From positions 231,199 to 295,198 of the forward strand of contig NZ_JACIIU010000004.1 of the NCBI RefSeq assembly GCF_014205685.1: 64,000 nt of DNA, read 5' to 3'. The stretch's first letter is position 1, and the number at the start of each line of letters is the position of its first letter. The notes under the pieces are model-generated. The model saw only the letters and a program-made list of their open reading frames with translations. It was not told the DNA's origin and ran no database searches. The position numbers were made by a program, and so were the translations under genes. Source of the DNA: Paenochrobactrum gallinarii. Lineage in GTDB: Bacteria > Pseudomonadota > Alphaproteobacteria > Rhizobiales > Rhizobiaceae. Below are positions 37,024 through 46,981 of the stretch, piece after piece.

Positions 37024-37848
37024 TTAGTCAGCTTTGCCAGCTGTTGTTTCCAGCCCGCGATTAGCGCGCCAGACAGGATCCGGACGTGACCACAGAGCAG
37101 GATTCCTGATGGCATCAGCCAGTGCTTTTGCTTGCACACTCAGGAAGCGTTCGCCTTTTTCAGCACTTGCCAGACGCGGGTCACCCCATGTTCCGGTGAT
37201 CGGTGCGCGTTCCGAGAAAGAATAAAAGCGTGAGAAACCGTCCGGCGCATGCACAGGCTCCGGTGCCTGCTGCATGGCTTCATCCAGCTTGTCAGCCTTC
37301 ACGCAATCACCGGCAATCGCCATCATCACGGATGTTTCACCTTCACAGGCATGTTTGGGTGCGGTGTCGGATTCAAAAATGGCCGCGGTTTCTTGCGGTG
37401 CCAGAAACCAAGGAGTGGTGGCAACAATCGGCAGATCATAAGTCACTGCCAATTCACGCACCGCCACGGCCAGCGGATCGACATTGCCGCCATGACCGTT
37501 CACGATAAGGAGCCTCGCAAAGCCCAAAGCTTTCAGCGATTTGACGATACCGCGCAGCATGGCTTCATAAGCCTGATAATCAACGGTGATGGTGCCACCA
37601 AAAGGCAGGTGATGTTCGCTCATACCAAGCCAGAGGCCGGGCAATACTGCAACAGGCACATCTTCTGCCACCAGTTTGGCGGCACGGATAGAGGCGGCAC
37701 TGGCACTTGCTGTATCGGTAATCACCGGTAGGTGGGGGCCGTGCTGTTCCAGTGAGCCCACAGGCAGAATAGCCAGTGCATTGCCGCGCTCGGCGATGCT
37801 GCGCAGATCAGGGGCAGTCATACGCGCCCATTCAACTTCAATCGACAT
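37024..37848 (-). CDS. Creatininase-family metal-dependent amidohydrolase
   Basis: A 274-residue protein of the creatininase family, binuclear-metal hydrolases of amides and cyclic amides. Motifs: VGSLEQHGPHLPVITD (metal ligands E34, H36, D45), NGHGGN at about 117-122 and the glutamate in CEGETSVMM. The family also holds FAPy deformylase and mycofactocin MftE, so creatininase activity itself is not implied. The ATG at 37848 follows GGGGAA; an ATG at 37863 is an alternative. It is last in the operon, 17 bp from the amidase. Confidence 0.88.
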   Translation of the reverse strand: MSIEVEWARMTAPDLRSIAERGNALAILPVGSLEQHGPHLPVITDTASASAASIRAAKLVAEDVPVAVLPGLWLGMSEHHLPFGGTITVDYQAYEAMLRGIVKSLKALGFARLLIVNGHGGNVDPLAVAVRELAVTYDLPIVATTPWFLAPQETAAIFESDTAPKHACEGETSVMMAIAGDCVKADKLDEAMQQAPEPVHAPDGFSRFYSFSERAPITGTWGDPRLASAEKGERFLSVQAKALADAIRNPALWSRPDPVWRANRGLETTAGKAD

Positions 37849-37865
37849 GTTTATGTTCCCCATGT

Positions 37866-39254
37866 TTAGGCGATTGTTGGCCAAGGTTTTTGTGACGGGC
37901 GCATATCTTCATAGGCTTTTGCCATGCGAAGTACGCCCAGATCATCAAAGCGCTGTCCGAAAATTTGCAAGCCGATTGGCAGGCCATCAGTGGTGTAGCC
38001 ACAATTGACCGAAATGGCTGGCTGCTCCGACATGTTCATCGCTACAGTGAAAGCAATATGCTCGAACGGCTTTTGCGGATCATTAACAGGGGACGCCCAA
38101 TGTGCCGGATAGGTTGGCATCGGCGCGGTTGGCGAGATGATGAAATCAAAGTGCTCCGATGCTTTCAGGCAGGCGTGACGCATCGCATCCATCTGCGCAA
38201 AGCCGGTATAGACATCCATACCGTCCAGATCTTTGGCGGTTTCTGTCCATGCAAAAATATATGGCAGGATTTTTTCCTGATTTTCGCGGCTCATTTTGGA
38301 AACATCATTCCAGGAACGTGCGCGCCAGAAACGATCAAGACCATCAATCATGGTGCGATTGAGAAACGGCTCAATCGGTTCGACAATGGCACCGGCATCG
38401 GCAAAAAGTTTGGCTGCTGCTTCAACAGCAGCTTTAACCTGCGGCTGTACCGGCTCACCAAAACCTGCATCCAGCCAAAGACCGATTTTTTTGCCCTTGA
38501 GATCCATGTCCAGATCCATCCAAGGCAGATCCTGATAAGGCAGGCTCATGCCGTCACGGCGGTCTGGTAAAGATAGCACAGACATATAAAGCGCATTATC
38601 AGCAACGGTGCGGGTCATTGGCCCTGCAACACGGCCTAAAAAGGCCGGATCAATAGGGATGCGGCCGAAAGACGGCTTCAAACCGACAATACCGCACCAG
38701 CCGGCAGGCAGGCGAATGGAGCCGCCAATATCTGTGCCAATATGCAATGGACCATAACCGGCAGCAGCAGCAGAACCGGCACCGGCACTGGAGCCGCCCG
38801 GATTGGTATCAAGGTTCCAAGGGTTACGGGCGAGCTCATGGAAGCTGGAAAGGCCGGAAGACAACATGCCTAAATCCGGCATGGTTGTTTTACCCAAAAT
38901 AACACCACCGGCTTCGCGGGTGCGGGCAGCAGCAGGTGCATCTTTGGCGGCTGGTGTCATATCAGAGGCTGCACAACCAAGCGGCACGGCGGTGCCTTTG
39001 GTGGCGATATTTTCTTTGATCGTCAGCGGTACACCGTCAATGGCACCGGCAGGCGCACCTTGCATCCAGCGGGCTTCAGACTGTTTGGCAGCTTCACGCG
39101 CAGCGGATGGATCAAACGCCCACATCGCATGCAAAGACGGCTCATAAGCCTCAATACGGGTGATAACCGCTTCTGTAACATCGACAGGAGAAAGGTCTTT
39201 GGATTTATAGGCCGTAACAAGTTCAACAGCGGACAGATCAGCAAGATTTGTCAT
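37866..39254 (-). CDS. Amidase (amidase signature family)
   Basis: A 462-residue amidase with the Ser-cisSer-Lys triad: K80 in LTIKEN, S155 in GGSSAGAG and S179 in TDIGGSIR. Such enzymes hydrolyse amide bonds to acid and amine. It is not GatA-like in context, since no gatB or gatC is adjacent. It sits between the ABC transporter ATPase and the creatininase-family gene, so it probably acts on an imported substrate. The substrate is unknown. Confidence 0.92.
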   Translation of the reverse strand: MTNLADLSAVELVTAYKSKDLSPVDVTEAVITRIEAYEPSLHAMWAFDPSAAREAAKQSEARWMQGAPAGAIDGVPLTIKENIATKGTAVPLGCAASDMTPAAKDAPAAARTREAGGVILGKTTMPDLGMLSSGLSSFHELARNPWNLDTNPGGSSAGAGSAAAAGYGPLHIGTDIGGSIRLPAGWCGIVGLKPSFGRIPIDPAFLGRVAGPMTRTVADNALYMSVLSLPDRRDGMSLPYQDLPWMDLDMDLKGKKIGLWLDAGFGEPVQPQVKAAVEAAAKLFADAGAIVEPIEPFLNRTMIDGLDRFWRARSWNDVSKMSRENQEKILPYIFAWTETAKDLDGMDVYTGFAQMDAMRHACLKASEHFDFIISPTAPMPTYPAHWASPVNDPQKPFEHIAFTVAMNMSEQPAISVNCGYTTDGLPIGLQIFGQRFDDLGVLRMAKAYEDMRPSQKPWPTIA

Positions 39255-39284
39255 GGTTTCTCCTCAAAAACATGGATGTAAATG

Positions 39285-40259
39285 TCAGGCAAAATGGCAG
39301 CGGGCATACCAGCCTTGCTGGATTGTTTTTTGTGTCGGGGCTTGTTGCAGGCAGATCGCCTGAGCCATCGGGCAGGCTGGCGCATAAGCGCATCCCTGAC
39401 CGGTAGATTCGGTGTGAACGGCAACCACATGCTCACCTGCTGGCTTCGATCTTTTGCGCCGTCCTGAAAACGGCTTCGGCACGGCATTAACAAGCGCCTG
39501 CGTATAAGGATGGCGCGGATTGTCAAAGACCGTATTGGTCGGGCCTTCTTCGACAATACGCCCCAGATGCATCACGGCAACGCGGTCAGTAATCACCCGC
39601 ACAACGCCCAAATCATGGCTGATGAAGAGATAAGACAGGCCGAATTTATCCTGCAAATCCATCATCAGATTGAGCACTTGCGCCTGAATGGAAACGTCGA
39701 GCGCGGAAACCGGCTCATCGGCCACGATCAGGGCAGGGCGGGTAATAAGCGCACGCGCAATCGCGATACGCTGGCGCTGGCCACCGGAAAATTCATGCGG
39801 ATATTTGTCCGCTGATGCAGGAGGCAGACCAACGGCCTCCAGAACCTCTTGCACACGGGCTTTGCGTTCAGTGGCTGAGATATTGCCTTCCAGCGAATTG
39901 ATCGGCTCTGAAATAATGCGCTGTACAGTGTGGCGCGGATCAAGCGAACCATAAGGGTCTTGGAAAATCGCTTGAAACTGCTTGCGTGCTTGGCGCATGG
40001 CAGTGCGATCAAGCGCATAAATATCCTGATCCTGAATGATCACCTGACCTGATTGTGGTGGTTCCAACCCCATCACAGCACGGGCAAGGGTGGATTTGCC
40101 GGAGCCGCTTTCACCGACAATGCCTAAGCTTTCACGCGGGTTCAGCTCAATGCTGACGCCGTGCAAAACGCGTAAATGTTTAGGTGCAGAAAAGATCGAA
40201 TGGCGCGGCATCGGATATTCGCGTACGACATCTTTGACCTGAAGCAGTGGTTTACTCAT
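39285..40259 (-). CDS. Peptide-type ABC transporter ATPase (DppF/OppF-like)
   Basis: A 324-residue ABC ATPase with Walker [10 protein letters not shown] (49-57), signature FSGGQRQRIAIARAL and Walker B LIVADEPVSALD, plus a C-terminal oligopeptide/dipeptide extension with a cysteine-rich end (CAYAPACPMAQAICLQQ) that may bind an iron-sulfur cluster, as in OppD/F. Its ATG overlaps the end of the sister ATPase gene by 4 bp. It energises the two permeases upstream. Confidence 0.93.
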   Translation of the reverse strand: MSKPLLQVKDVVREYPMPRHSIFSAPKHLRVLHGVSIELNPRESLGIVGESGSGKSTLARAVMGLEPPQSGQVIIQDQDIYALDRTAMRQARKQFQAIFQDPYGSLDPRHTVQRIISEPINSLEGNISATERKARVQEVLEAVGLPPASADKYPHEFSGGQRQRIAIARALITRPALIVADEPVSALDVSIQAQVLNLMMDLQDKFGLSYLFISHDLGVVRVITDRVAVMHLGRIVEEGPTNTVFDNPRHPYTQALVNAVPKPFSGRRKRSKPAGEHVVAVHTESTGQGCAYAPACPMAQAICLQQAPTQKTIQQGWYARCHFA

Positions 40260-41278
40260 GCCACGACCTCATCTTCACGTGGGAAAAAACATGCAACTTT
40301 ATGGGCAACAGAAGCCGTTGCTTCATCGGAGCCGTTGAATGCTAATAATGGTGGCACGCTTTCGCGGCATTTCGCTTCAACAAATGAGCAGCGATCGGCA
40401 AAAGTGCAGTTTTGTTTGCGATGTAACGGATCAGGCACCACACCCGGAATAGCGGCCAGACGCTGACGGCTGCGGCTGCCATCTTTGGTGGTTAAAGCCG
40501 CACCATGCGGTGAGGCTGCAAAAAGACCACGCGCATAAGGATGCGCCATGCGCTTGAACACTTCTTGCGTGTCACCGGTTTCAACAATCCGTCCGGCATA
40601 CATCACGGCGAGCTTGTCGGTCATTTCAGACACCACACCCAGGTCATGGGTAATCAGCATCAAAGCAGTGCCGGTTTCATCAACCAGATCATCAAGCAGA
40701 TCGAGAATTTGTGCCTGAACGGTCACATCCAGTGCAGTTGTCGGCTCGTCGGCAATCAACAAATCCGGTTCACAGGCAATCGCCATCGCAATCATTACGC
40801 GTTGGCGCTGACCACCGGAAAGCTGATGCGGATAAAGATCAAGGCTGAAACGCGGGCCCGGCAGACCAACACGGTCAAGCAACCGGCGGGCTTTGGCTTC
40901 TGCGTCTGCGCGGTTTTCGCCCAAATGGAGGCGGCGGCCTTCAGTGATTTGCGAACCAATGGTTTTGACCGGATTAAGCGCAGTCATCGGCTCTTGGAAA
41001 ATCATGGCAGCACGGCGACCACGCATCGTGCAGCGCTCATTTTCCGACATAGTGGTGAGGTCTTGCCCGTCAAAGCGCAAGGTGCCGTTGACCTGCATCC
41101 GGTCGGGCAGCAAGCCCATCACTGCCAAAGCGGTGATGGATTTGCCGGAGCCACTTTCGCCAACGATGCCTAAACGGTCGCCGCGATTGAGCGTCATGGT
41201 AATGTCGGTGAGAATATTGACCTGACGTGAACCGATAGGCAGGCTCACATTCATCTGGTTGATTTCGAGCAGGCTCAT
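40256..41278 (-). CDS. Peptide-type ABC transporter ATPase (DppD/OppD-like)
   Basis: A 340-residue ABC ATPase with Walker [12 protein letters not shown] (40-50), signature [15 protein letters not shown] and Walker [14 protein letters not shown]. The C-terminal oligo_HPY extension has [17 protein letters not shown] cysteines. It overlaps both neighbours by 4 bp, showing translational coupling within the operon. With the following ATPase it forms the heterodimeric motor of the importer. Confidence 0.93.
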   Translation of the reverse strand: MSLLEINQMNVSLPIGSRQVNILTDITMTLNRGDRLGIVGESGSGKSITALAVMGLLPDRMQVNGTLRFDGQDLTTMSENERCTMRGRRAAMIFQEPMTALNPVKTIGSQITEGRRLHLGENRADAEAKARRLLDRVGLPGPRFSLDLYPHQLSGGQRQRVMIAMAIACEPDLLIADEPTTALDVTVQAQILDLLDDLVDETGTALMLITHDLGVVSEMTDKLAVMYAGRIVETGDTQEVFKRMAHPYARGLFAASPHGAALTTKDGSRSRQRLAAIPGVVPDPLHRKQNCTFADRCSFVEAKCRESVPPLLAFNGSDEATASVAHKVACFFPREDEVVA

Positions 41279-42141
41279 CTTTGCCTCCTGACGCGCGGAT
41301 CAAGCGTATCGCGCAAGCCGTCACCAAGCATATTGAGGCCGAGAACCGCAAATGTAATGGCAAGGCCGGGAAAAATCGCAAGCCACGGCGCATCGTAAAT
41401 ATAAGTCTGGGCATCATTCAGCATTTTGCCCCAGCTCGGCATCGGCGGTTGTGTGCCAAGGCCGACATAAGAAAGTCCGGCTTCCGCGACGATCGCGAGC
41501 GCAAACTGAATGGTTGCCTGCACAATCAGCACATGGCCGATATTGGGTAAAACGTGATCAAGCGTAATGGCAATATCGCCGCGTCCTGCGCAGCGTGCTG
41601 CCATGACATATTCACGCTTCCATAAGCCCAATGAAGCGCCGCGCGTAACACGCGCAAAAACCGGAATGTTGAAAATACCGATAGCAATCATCGCATTAAC
41701 TGCACCAGGGCCAAAAATGGCGGTGATGATAACGGCAGTTAACAGAGACGGAAACGCAAAGGCCAGATCGGTTGAACGCATAACGAAACCATCGATCATG
41801 CCGCCGCGTGCGGCTGCATAAGAGCCGAGCGGAATACCGATACCGGCACCTACCGCAACGGCAATGATGGAAACAGCAATGGAATTACGCGCTCCCACCA
41901 TAATCATCGAAAAGACATCGCGGCCAAAGGCATCGGTGCCGAACCAATGGACACTGCTTGGCCCTTGCAACTTGTCTTTAATGTTGAGGCCGGTTGGTGA
42001 AAACGGCGTCCAGACATAAGAAATCAGTGCCATTGCAATCAGCAGGCCGGTGACGATACAGCCGATCATCAGGCTGCGGCTTAAGCTAATGCCGGAAAGT
42101 ACTTTGCTGATTTTGGATTGGTTTACGGTCACGTCGCTCAT
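41275..42141 (-). CDS. Peptide-type ABC transporter permease (DppC/OppC-like)
   Basis: A 288-residue inner-membrane permease. It has an N-terminal span (about residues 25-47), five further spans and the EAA-like cytoplasmic loop in the C-terminal half (EYVMAARCAGRGDIAI). A conserved GTDAFGRDVFSMIMVGARNS segment at about 67-87 marks the DppC/OppC group. Its stop overlaps the next ATPase by 4 bp and its start abuts the DppB-like stop. Confidence 0.93.
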   Translation of the reverse strand: MSDVTVNQSKISKVLSGISLSRSLMIGCIVTGLLIAMALISYVWTPFSPTGLNIKDKLQGPSSVHWFGTDAFGRDVFSMIMVGARNSIAVSIIAVAVGAGIGIPLGSYAAARGGMIDGFVMRSTDLAFAFPSLLTAVIITAIFGPGAVNAMIAIGIFNIPVFARVTRGASLGLWKREYVMAARCAGRGDIAITLDHVLPNIGHVLIVQATIQFALAIVAEAGLSYVGLGTQPPMPSWGKMLNDAQTYIYDAPWLAIFPGLAITFAVLGLNMLGDGLRDTLDPRVRRQR

Positions 42142-43091
42142 CAGTGACCTCCTGTCGAAAGACGTGGATCAAGGAAGCCGTAAGCCAGATCAACCAGAAA
42201 GTTGACGGTAATCACACTGGCCGCCAAAAGCGTGACCAGAGATTGTACGGTGATGAGATCGCGCTGCGCGATGGATTGGAAAATCAACCGGCCAACGCCC
42301 GGCAGATTGAAAACATTCTCGATAATGATGGTACCTGCCAGAAGAAATGAAAACTGCAAGCCGATGATGGTGACAACAGGGATCAGCGCATTGGGAACGG
42401 CGTGTTTCCAAAGAGCGTGACTGCGTGTCAGTCCTTTGGCGCGTGCCGTACGAATGAAATCTTCGCCCAAGGTTTCAATGACCGCCGATCGGGTGACGCG
42501 CGCCAGAATGGCAGCAAGCGGCAATGCCAGTGCAACAGCAGGCAAAATCAGCGAGCGTAAACCCTTCCATAAACCATCTTCCCAGCCACCAAAGCCGGAA
42601 GCCGGAAACCAGCCAAGCTGCAAAGCAAAGAGCAAAATCAGCAACAGGCCGAGCCAGAAGTTAGGAATAGCCACGCCCACTTGTGCAACGCCCATACCGG
42701 CGACATCAAAAGCCTTGCCGCGCTTAGAGGCAGCGATAACACCGAGCGGAATAGCTAGAATCACGGAAATGCTCATGGCCAGAACGGCGAGCGGCAATGT
42801 GACCAGAATACGCGGGCCCAATAATTCGCTGATCGGCACGGAATAAGTGTAGCTGACGCCAAAATCGCCGACAACAAAACCGGAAATCCATGTGAGATAA
42901 CGCGACCATAAAGGCGCATCGAGGCCAAGTTGCTTTTGCAGCGCGGCCAGTGTTTCAGGCTGCGCATTAATGCCAAGCATAACGGCTGCCGGATCGCCCG
43001 GCAAAACCTGCATCAGCAAAAAAACGATCACTGAGGCAGCAAGGGTCGTGAGTATTAATGAGACAAAACGTCCAGAAATATAACTCAGCAA
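42141..43091 (-). CDS. Peptide-type ABC transporter permease (DppB/OppB-like)
   Basis: A 316-residue permease with six spans, an N-terminal LPGDPAAVMLG segment, and the EAA-like loop ETLGEDFIRTARAKGLTRSHA in the C-terminal half, all typical of DppB/OppB. It shares one base with the following permease gene. It is separated from the upstream binding-protein gene by 137 bp that contain a 13-bp hairpin and a repeat element. Confidence 0.93.
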   Translation of the reverse strand: MLSYISGRFVSLILTTLAASVIVFLLMQVLPGDPAAVMLGINAQPETLAALQKQLGLDAPLWSRYLTWISGFVVGDFGVSYTYSVPISELLGPRILVTLPLAVLAMSISVILAIPLGVIAASKRGKAFDVAGMGVAQVGVAIPNFWLGLLLILLFALQLGWFPASGFGGWEDGLWKGLRSLILPAVALALPLAAILARVTRSAVIETLGEDFIRTARAKGLTRSHALWKHAVPNALIPVVTIIGLQFSFLLAGTIIIENVFNLPGVGRLIFQSIAQRDLITVQSLVTLLAASVITVNFLVDLAYGFLDPRLSTGGH

Positions 43092-43113
43092 ATTTTGTCT
43101 CCCGTTTCTTAAC

Positions 43114-43147
43114 CCCTCCCGCCTTTGTATTTTAAAAGGCGGGAGGG
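43114..43147 (-). other. 13-bp hairpin between binding-protein and permease genes
   Basis: CCCTCCCGCCTTT pairs perfectly with AAAGGCGGGAGGG around an 8-nt loop. On the operon's strand it lies after the substrate-binding protein gene with no T-run. Such hairpins often block 3' exonucleases and keep the binding-protein mRNA more abundant than the permease mRNA; that role here is inferred. Confidence 0.65.
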
Positions 43148-43160
43148 ATAATTTTTACTA

Positions 43161-43226
43161 TGCTCTAAGTTTTTGTTTTATCGCATTATCCGACGCAAAA
43201 CCGTTTTACACTTTTGCTGGAAATGC
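43161..43226. repeat. Brucellaceae-like intergenic repeat
   Basis: Read on the minus strand the segment holds AGCATTTCCAGCAAAAGTG, then GGTTTTGCGTCGGATAATGC and ends near TTAGAGCA. It resembles a dispersed element I recall as abundant in Brucella and Ochrobactrum intergenic DNA. No second copy occurs in this window, so the identification rests on memory. Confidence 0.5.
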
Positions 43227-43228
43227 TT

Positions 43229-44707
43229 TTAATCAGCCCAGTAAGCGGCAGTCAGGTCATTTGCCGGCAATGGCAGATTTTTCCAGACGCCTTGTACTTT
43301 CTTGTTCCAGACACCGATTTTCGGCAGTGCATAGAGGAACACATTTGGCTCGTCTTCCGCGAGTTTACGCTGCAACTGGCCTAACAACTCCAGCTGTTTG
43401 GCTTCGTCTGTTGTTTCCGTATAGGTCTTGTAGAGAGCGCTATATTCCGGATTTTTATAGTTGAAGTAGTATTTATCGCGGGCGTAAATATCGAGGTCGC
43501 GTGCTTCTGTGTGGCCGATAATGGTCGCTTCATAATCCGCACGTTTGAAAACCTGATCGAGCCACTGGGCAAATTCCATCGGAACCAGATTAACCTGCAA
43601 GCCGATTTCGGCGAGCATGGCTGCAATGATTTCACCACCGCGGCGCGAATAAGCCGGAGGCGGCAAGGTGATGGTAAAGCTTGTGCCTTCCGCAACACCT
43701 GCTTCTTTAAGCAGCTCTTTTGCCTTGGCAATATCATATGGATAGACATCGGTCAGGTCGATGTAACCTGGCTCTGCCGGTGTGGAATGGGAACCAATGG
43801 CGGTGCCATAACCCGATGATACAGCATCGATAAATGCATCGCGATCAATTGCATGAGCCAATGCCTGACGGAATTTGACATTGTCAAATGGTGCGCGCTC
43901 ATTGTTGAGTGACATCACAACTTTACCAGCGGTGCTGCCCACTTCTACATGCAGGTTTTCGTCGCTCTTGAAGCGGTTAAGCAGTTCCGGTGCCTGAAAC
44001 TCTGCAAAGAGATCAATGTCACCAGCCATTACGGCAGCAGCTGCCGCAGACGGATCACTGACAAAACGGAAGGTGACGCCTTCAAGCTTTGCAGGAGTGC
44101 CCCAGTAATCAGCGTTCTTTTCAATTTCAACGCGGTCACCTTGTACCCAGCGTTTGAATTTGAAAGGACCTGTACCAACCGGATTGGTCTTGTTGTTTTC
44201 AGCCGATTGCTTGCCGATCATCACCGCGTCGCCCCAGCCCATACCAAACAGGAAGTTCGAGGCCGGACGTTTAAGTGTAACCACTGCGGTGGCAGGATCA
44301 GGGCATTCGGTTGATGCGATTGGTTCAAACAAGCCTTTTTGGGCATTGGTTGAATCTTCGGCCACCGCACGTTCATAGGAGAACTTGACGATAGAGCAAT
44401 CAAAAGCTTCGCCGTCATGGAACTTCACGCCTTCACGCAGCTTGAACGTGTAGGTTAGATTGTCCGGTGAAATGGTCCAGCTTTCAGCCAAGGCTGGCTG
44501 CACAGAGCCATCTTCTGCAATGCGTACCAGACCTTCATAAAGGTTGGCATAAGTCACGCGGCGGATGGCGGATGCAGCATTGGCTGTCGGATCGAGACCC
44601 GGAGGCTCAAGCACCTCGCCCACCACCAGATGATCTTTGGCGAAAGCGCCGTTGATGGATGCCAGCATGGCCGCGGAGACCAAACCGGCAAATAGTTTCT
44701 TGTTCAT
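43229..44707 (-). CDS. ABC transporter substrate-binding protein (family 5)
   Basis: A 492-residue periplasmic binding protein of the DppA/OppA family (SBP_bac_5). Residues 1-23 are a signal peptide ending GAFAK. Family segments are VGEVLEPPGLDPT, YEGLVRIAEDGSVQPALAESW, YTFKLREGVKFHDGEAFD and NPVGTGPFKFKRW. It captures the imported compound, for which peptide is only one option, and delivers it to the two permeases. It is 38 bp from the SDR gene. Confidence 0.93.
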   Translation of the reverse strand: MNKKLFAGLVSAAMLASINGAFAKDHLVVGEVLEPPGLDPTANAASAIRRVTYANLYEGLVRIAEDGSVQPALAESWTISPDNLTYTFKLREGVKFHDGEAFDCSIVKFSYERAVAEDSTNAQKGLFEPIASTECPDPATAVVTLKRPASNFLFGMGWGDAVMIGKQSAENNKTNPVGTGPFKFKRWVQGDRVEIEKNADYWGTPAKLEGVTFRFVSDPSAAAAAVMAGDIDLFAEFQAPELLNRFKSDENLHVEVGSTAGKVVMSLNNERAPFDNVKFRQALAHAIDRDAFIDAVSSGYGTAIGSHSTPAEPGYIDLTDVYPYDIAKAKELLKEAGVAEGTSFTITLPPPAYSRRGGEIIAAMLAEIGLQVNLVPMEFAQWLDQVFKRADYEATIIGHTEARDLDIYARDKYYFNYKNPEYSALYKTYTETTDEAKQLELLGQLQRKLAEDEPNVFLYALPKIGVWNKKVQGVWKNLPLPANDLTAAYWAD

Positions 44708-44745
44708 TATACCCTCCCTTATAATCGTTGTTTTAGGCAGCAGAA

Positions 44746-45492
44746 TTAAATCGAACGTCCGCCGTCAACATCTAAAGCAACACCGGTGATCATGCTAGCC
44801 TGTGGTGAGCACAGATATGCCGCAGCCTCGGCCAGATCTTCCGGCTTGAGCAGACGGCCAAGCGGAATGGATGCGCGGAATTTAGCACGAATTTCTTCTG
44901 TGTCTTCACCCATAAAGGTGGTTAGAAGCGGTGTTTCACCGGCAACAGGATTGAGTGCATTAACGCGGATGTTAAAGGCCGCCAGTTCAATCGCCAGTGC
45001 TTTAGTGGCGCTGACAACCCAGCCCTTGGTGGCATTATACCATGCAAGATTTGGACGCGGACGGTTGGCGCCAGTCGAAGCGATATTGAGAATGACACCT
45101 TCGCCATTTTCCTTGAAGTGAGGCGTAATGGCACGCACGGCCAGATAGATGCCGCGGATATTCACACCGATGATACGGTCAAACTCGTCTGGTTCTACCA
45201 ATTCGGCATTTTGCGGCTTATGGCCAATACCGGCATTGTTGATGAGAATATCGATACGGCCGAATTTTTCGATTGTCGCAGCAATGGCCGCGTTAACATC
45301 GGCTTCTTTGGCAATATCAGCGGCAATAGCAATGGCATTGGCACCGATTTCTGCGGCAACACGTTTCGCACCTGCTTCGTCACGGTCAACAACAGCAACC
45401 TTAGCGCCGCCTTCAGCAAAGCGCTTGGCCATGCCTTCACCAAAACCAGAACCCGCACCAGTGATCAGGGCGATTTTATTTTCAAGAGACAT
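44746..45492 (-). CDS. Short-chain dehydrogenase/reductase (catabolic operon)
   Basis: A 248-residue classical SDR with TGAGSGFGEG (11-20), an Asp at the end of beta-2 (VVDRDE, favouring NAD), NNAGIG near 89, and the catalytic Ser and YNATK (about 142 and 157-161). Such enzymes oxidise secondary alcohols or reduce ketones. Between the aldehyde dehydrogenase and the transporter it probably makes or consumes a carbonyl intermediate. The exact substrate is unknown. Confidence 0.92.
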   Translation of the reverse strand: MSLENKIALITGAGSGFGEGMAKRFAEGGAKVAVVDRDEAGAKRVAAEIGANAIAIAADIAKEADVNAAIAATIEKFGRIDILINNAGIGHKPQNAELVEPDEFDRIIGVNIRGIYLAVRAITPHFKENGEGVILNIASTGANRPRPNLAWYNATKGWVVSATKALAIELAAFNIRVNALNPVAGETPLLTTFMGEDTEEIRAKFRASIPLGRLLKPEDLAEAAAYLCSPQASMITGVALDVDGGRSI

Positions 45493-45523
45493 AATCTCTT
45501 CTCCTCGAATTCTATATAAATAA

Positions 45524-46981
45524 TTAGCCGTGATAGAGCGAAATGGTTTTCAGGCTGGCGAAACCATAAAGGGCTTCGAAACCTTTTTCGCGGCCATGAC
45601 CGGAACGCTTTACGCCACCGAAAGGCAGTTCCACACCGCCACCGGCACCATAATTATTGATGAAAACCTGACCGGACTGCACAGCATGTGCCATGCGCAG
45701 CTGACGGGCACCGTCATTAGTCCAGATACCGCAAACGAGGCCAAAGTCGGTGCCATTGGCGAGGGCAATTGCTTCTTCTTCGGTGTCAAACGGCATGATG
45801 ACCTGTACGGGCCCGAAGATTTCCTGCTGTGCCAATGGATGATCGGCCGGTACATCACGCACCAGTGTTGGCAGCACATAGGCACCGTTTTCAGGAGTGC
45901 CGTCGGCCATCTGACCTTGAGCCGCAATGGTGAGGCCGTCTTTTTGTGCAAGTTCAATAAAACCGTCGACGATTGCTTTCTGGCGATCGGAAACGACAGG
46001 GCCGACAGACGGATCGCTGAGAGCTGAGCCGACTTTAAGCGCACGGTAGCGTTCAGCCATTTGCGCGACAACAGTTTCGTAAACTGCGCGCTGCACCAAA
46101 ATACGTGAAGAAGCCGAGCAGGTCTGTCCGGCGTTTTGAATACCGGCATTGACGAGAAACGGTAATGCGCGTTCCAGATCGGCGTCGGCAAAGACGATTT
46201 GCGGGGATTTTCCGCCCAGTTCCAGCGTAACAGGTACGGCATGTTTGGCTGCTGCTGCCTGCACAGCTTCACCTGTGCGAAGCGAGCCGGTGAAGGAAAT
46301 ATGATTGATGCCAGCATGGCCGGAAAGGGCAGCACCTGCTTCCAGACCAAGGCCGGTCACGATATTGAGTGCACCTGCCGGAAGACCTGCTTCCTGAGCA
46401 ATACGGCCAAATTCTAAAATGGTGAGGCATGCTTCTTCAGCAGGCTTAACCACGGCAGCATTACCCATGGCCAAAGCTGCACCCAGTGAACGACCGATGA
46501 TCTGCATCGGATAGTTCCACGGAATAATATGACCGGTAACGCCAAGCGGTTCGTAAACGGAAAGCACGGTGAAACCATTTTGATATGGCAGTGTGTCGCC
46601 ATGAACTTTATCGGCAGATGCGCCGTAAAATTCCAGATAACGCGCCAGAGCCACCACATCGGCACGAGCCTGTGTGATTGGTTTGCCGACATCTTTGGCT
46701 TCGAGTTCTGCCAAAAGATCAATCTTTTTCAACACAGCTTCCGACATGCGATGCAGAACGCGACCGCGTTCGGTTGCTGTCATCTTGCCCCATTCGCCGC
46801 TGAGCGCTTTGCGCGCACTTGCAACGGCCAGATCAATATCGGACTGAGTGCCACGGGCAATCAATGCCAGATCACTGCCGTCTGACGGGTTTTTAAGTGT
46901 CAGAACTTCACCGGAAACGGCATCCTGCCAGTTATTGTTAATGAAGTTGCCGTAACGGGGAAGACTGTTGTTATTAGACAT
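45524..46981 (-). CDS. Aldehyde dehydrogenase (catabolic operon)
   Basis: A 485-residue NAD(P)-dependent aldehyde dehydrogenase. The catalytic residues are N156 (PWNYPM), E254 (LELGGKSP) and C288 (GQTCSASSR), and the cofactor motif is FTGSLRTGEAV. It resembles betaine-/amino-aldehyde-type enzymes, but specificity is not clear. Its ATG at 46981 overlaps the gntR stop by 8 bp (ATGTCTAA), so regulator and enzyme are coupled. Confidence 0.94.
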   Translation of the reverse strand: MSNNNSLPRYGNFINNNWQDAVSGEVLTLKNPSDGSDLALIARGTQSDIDLAVASARKALSGEWGKMTATERGRVLHRMSEAVLKKIDLLAELEAKDVGKPITQARADVVALARYLEFYGASADKVHGDTLPYQNGFTVLSVYEPLGVTGHIIPWNYPMQIIGRSLGAALAMGNAAVVKPAEEACLTILEFGRIAQEAGLPAGALNIVTGLGLEAGAALSGHAGINHISFTGSLRTGEAVQAAAAKHAVPVTLELGGKSPQIVFADADLERALPFLVNAGIQNAGQTCSASSRILVQRAVYETVVAQMAERYRALKVGSALSDPSVGPVVSDRQKAIVDGFIELAQKDGLTIAAQGQMADGTPENGAYVLPTLVRDVPADHPLAQQEIFGPVQVIMPFDTEEEAIALANGTDFGLVCGIWTNDGARQLRMAHAVQSGQVFINNYGAGGGVELPFGGVKRSGHGREKGFEALYGFASLKTISLYHG

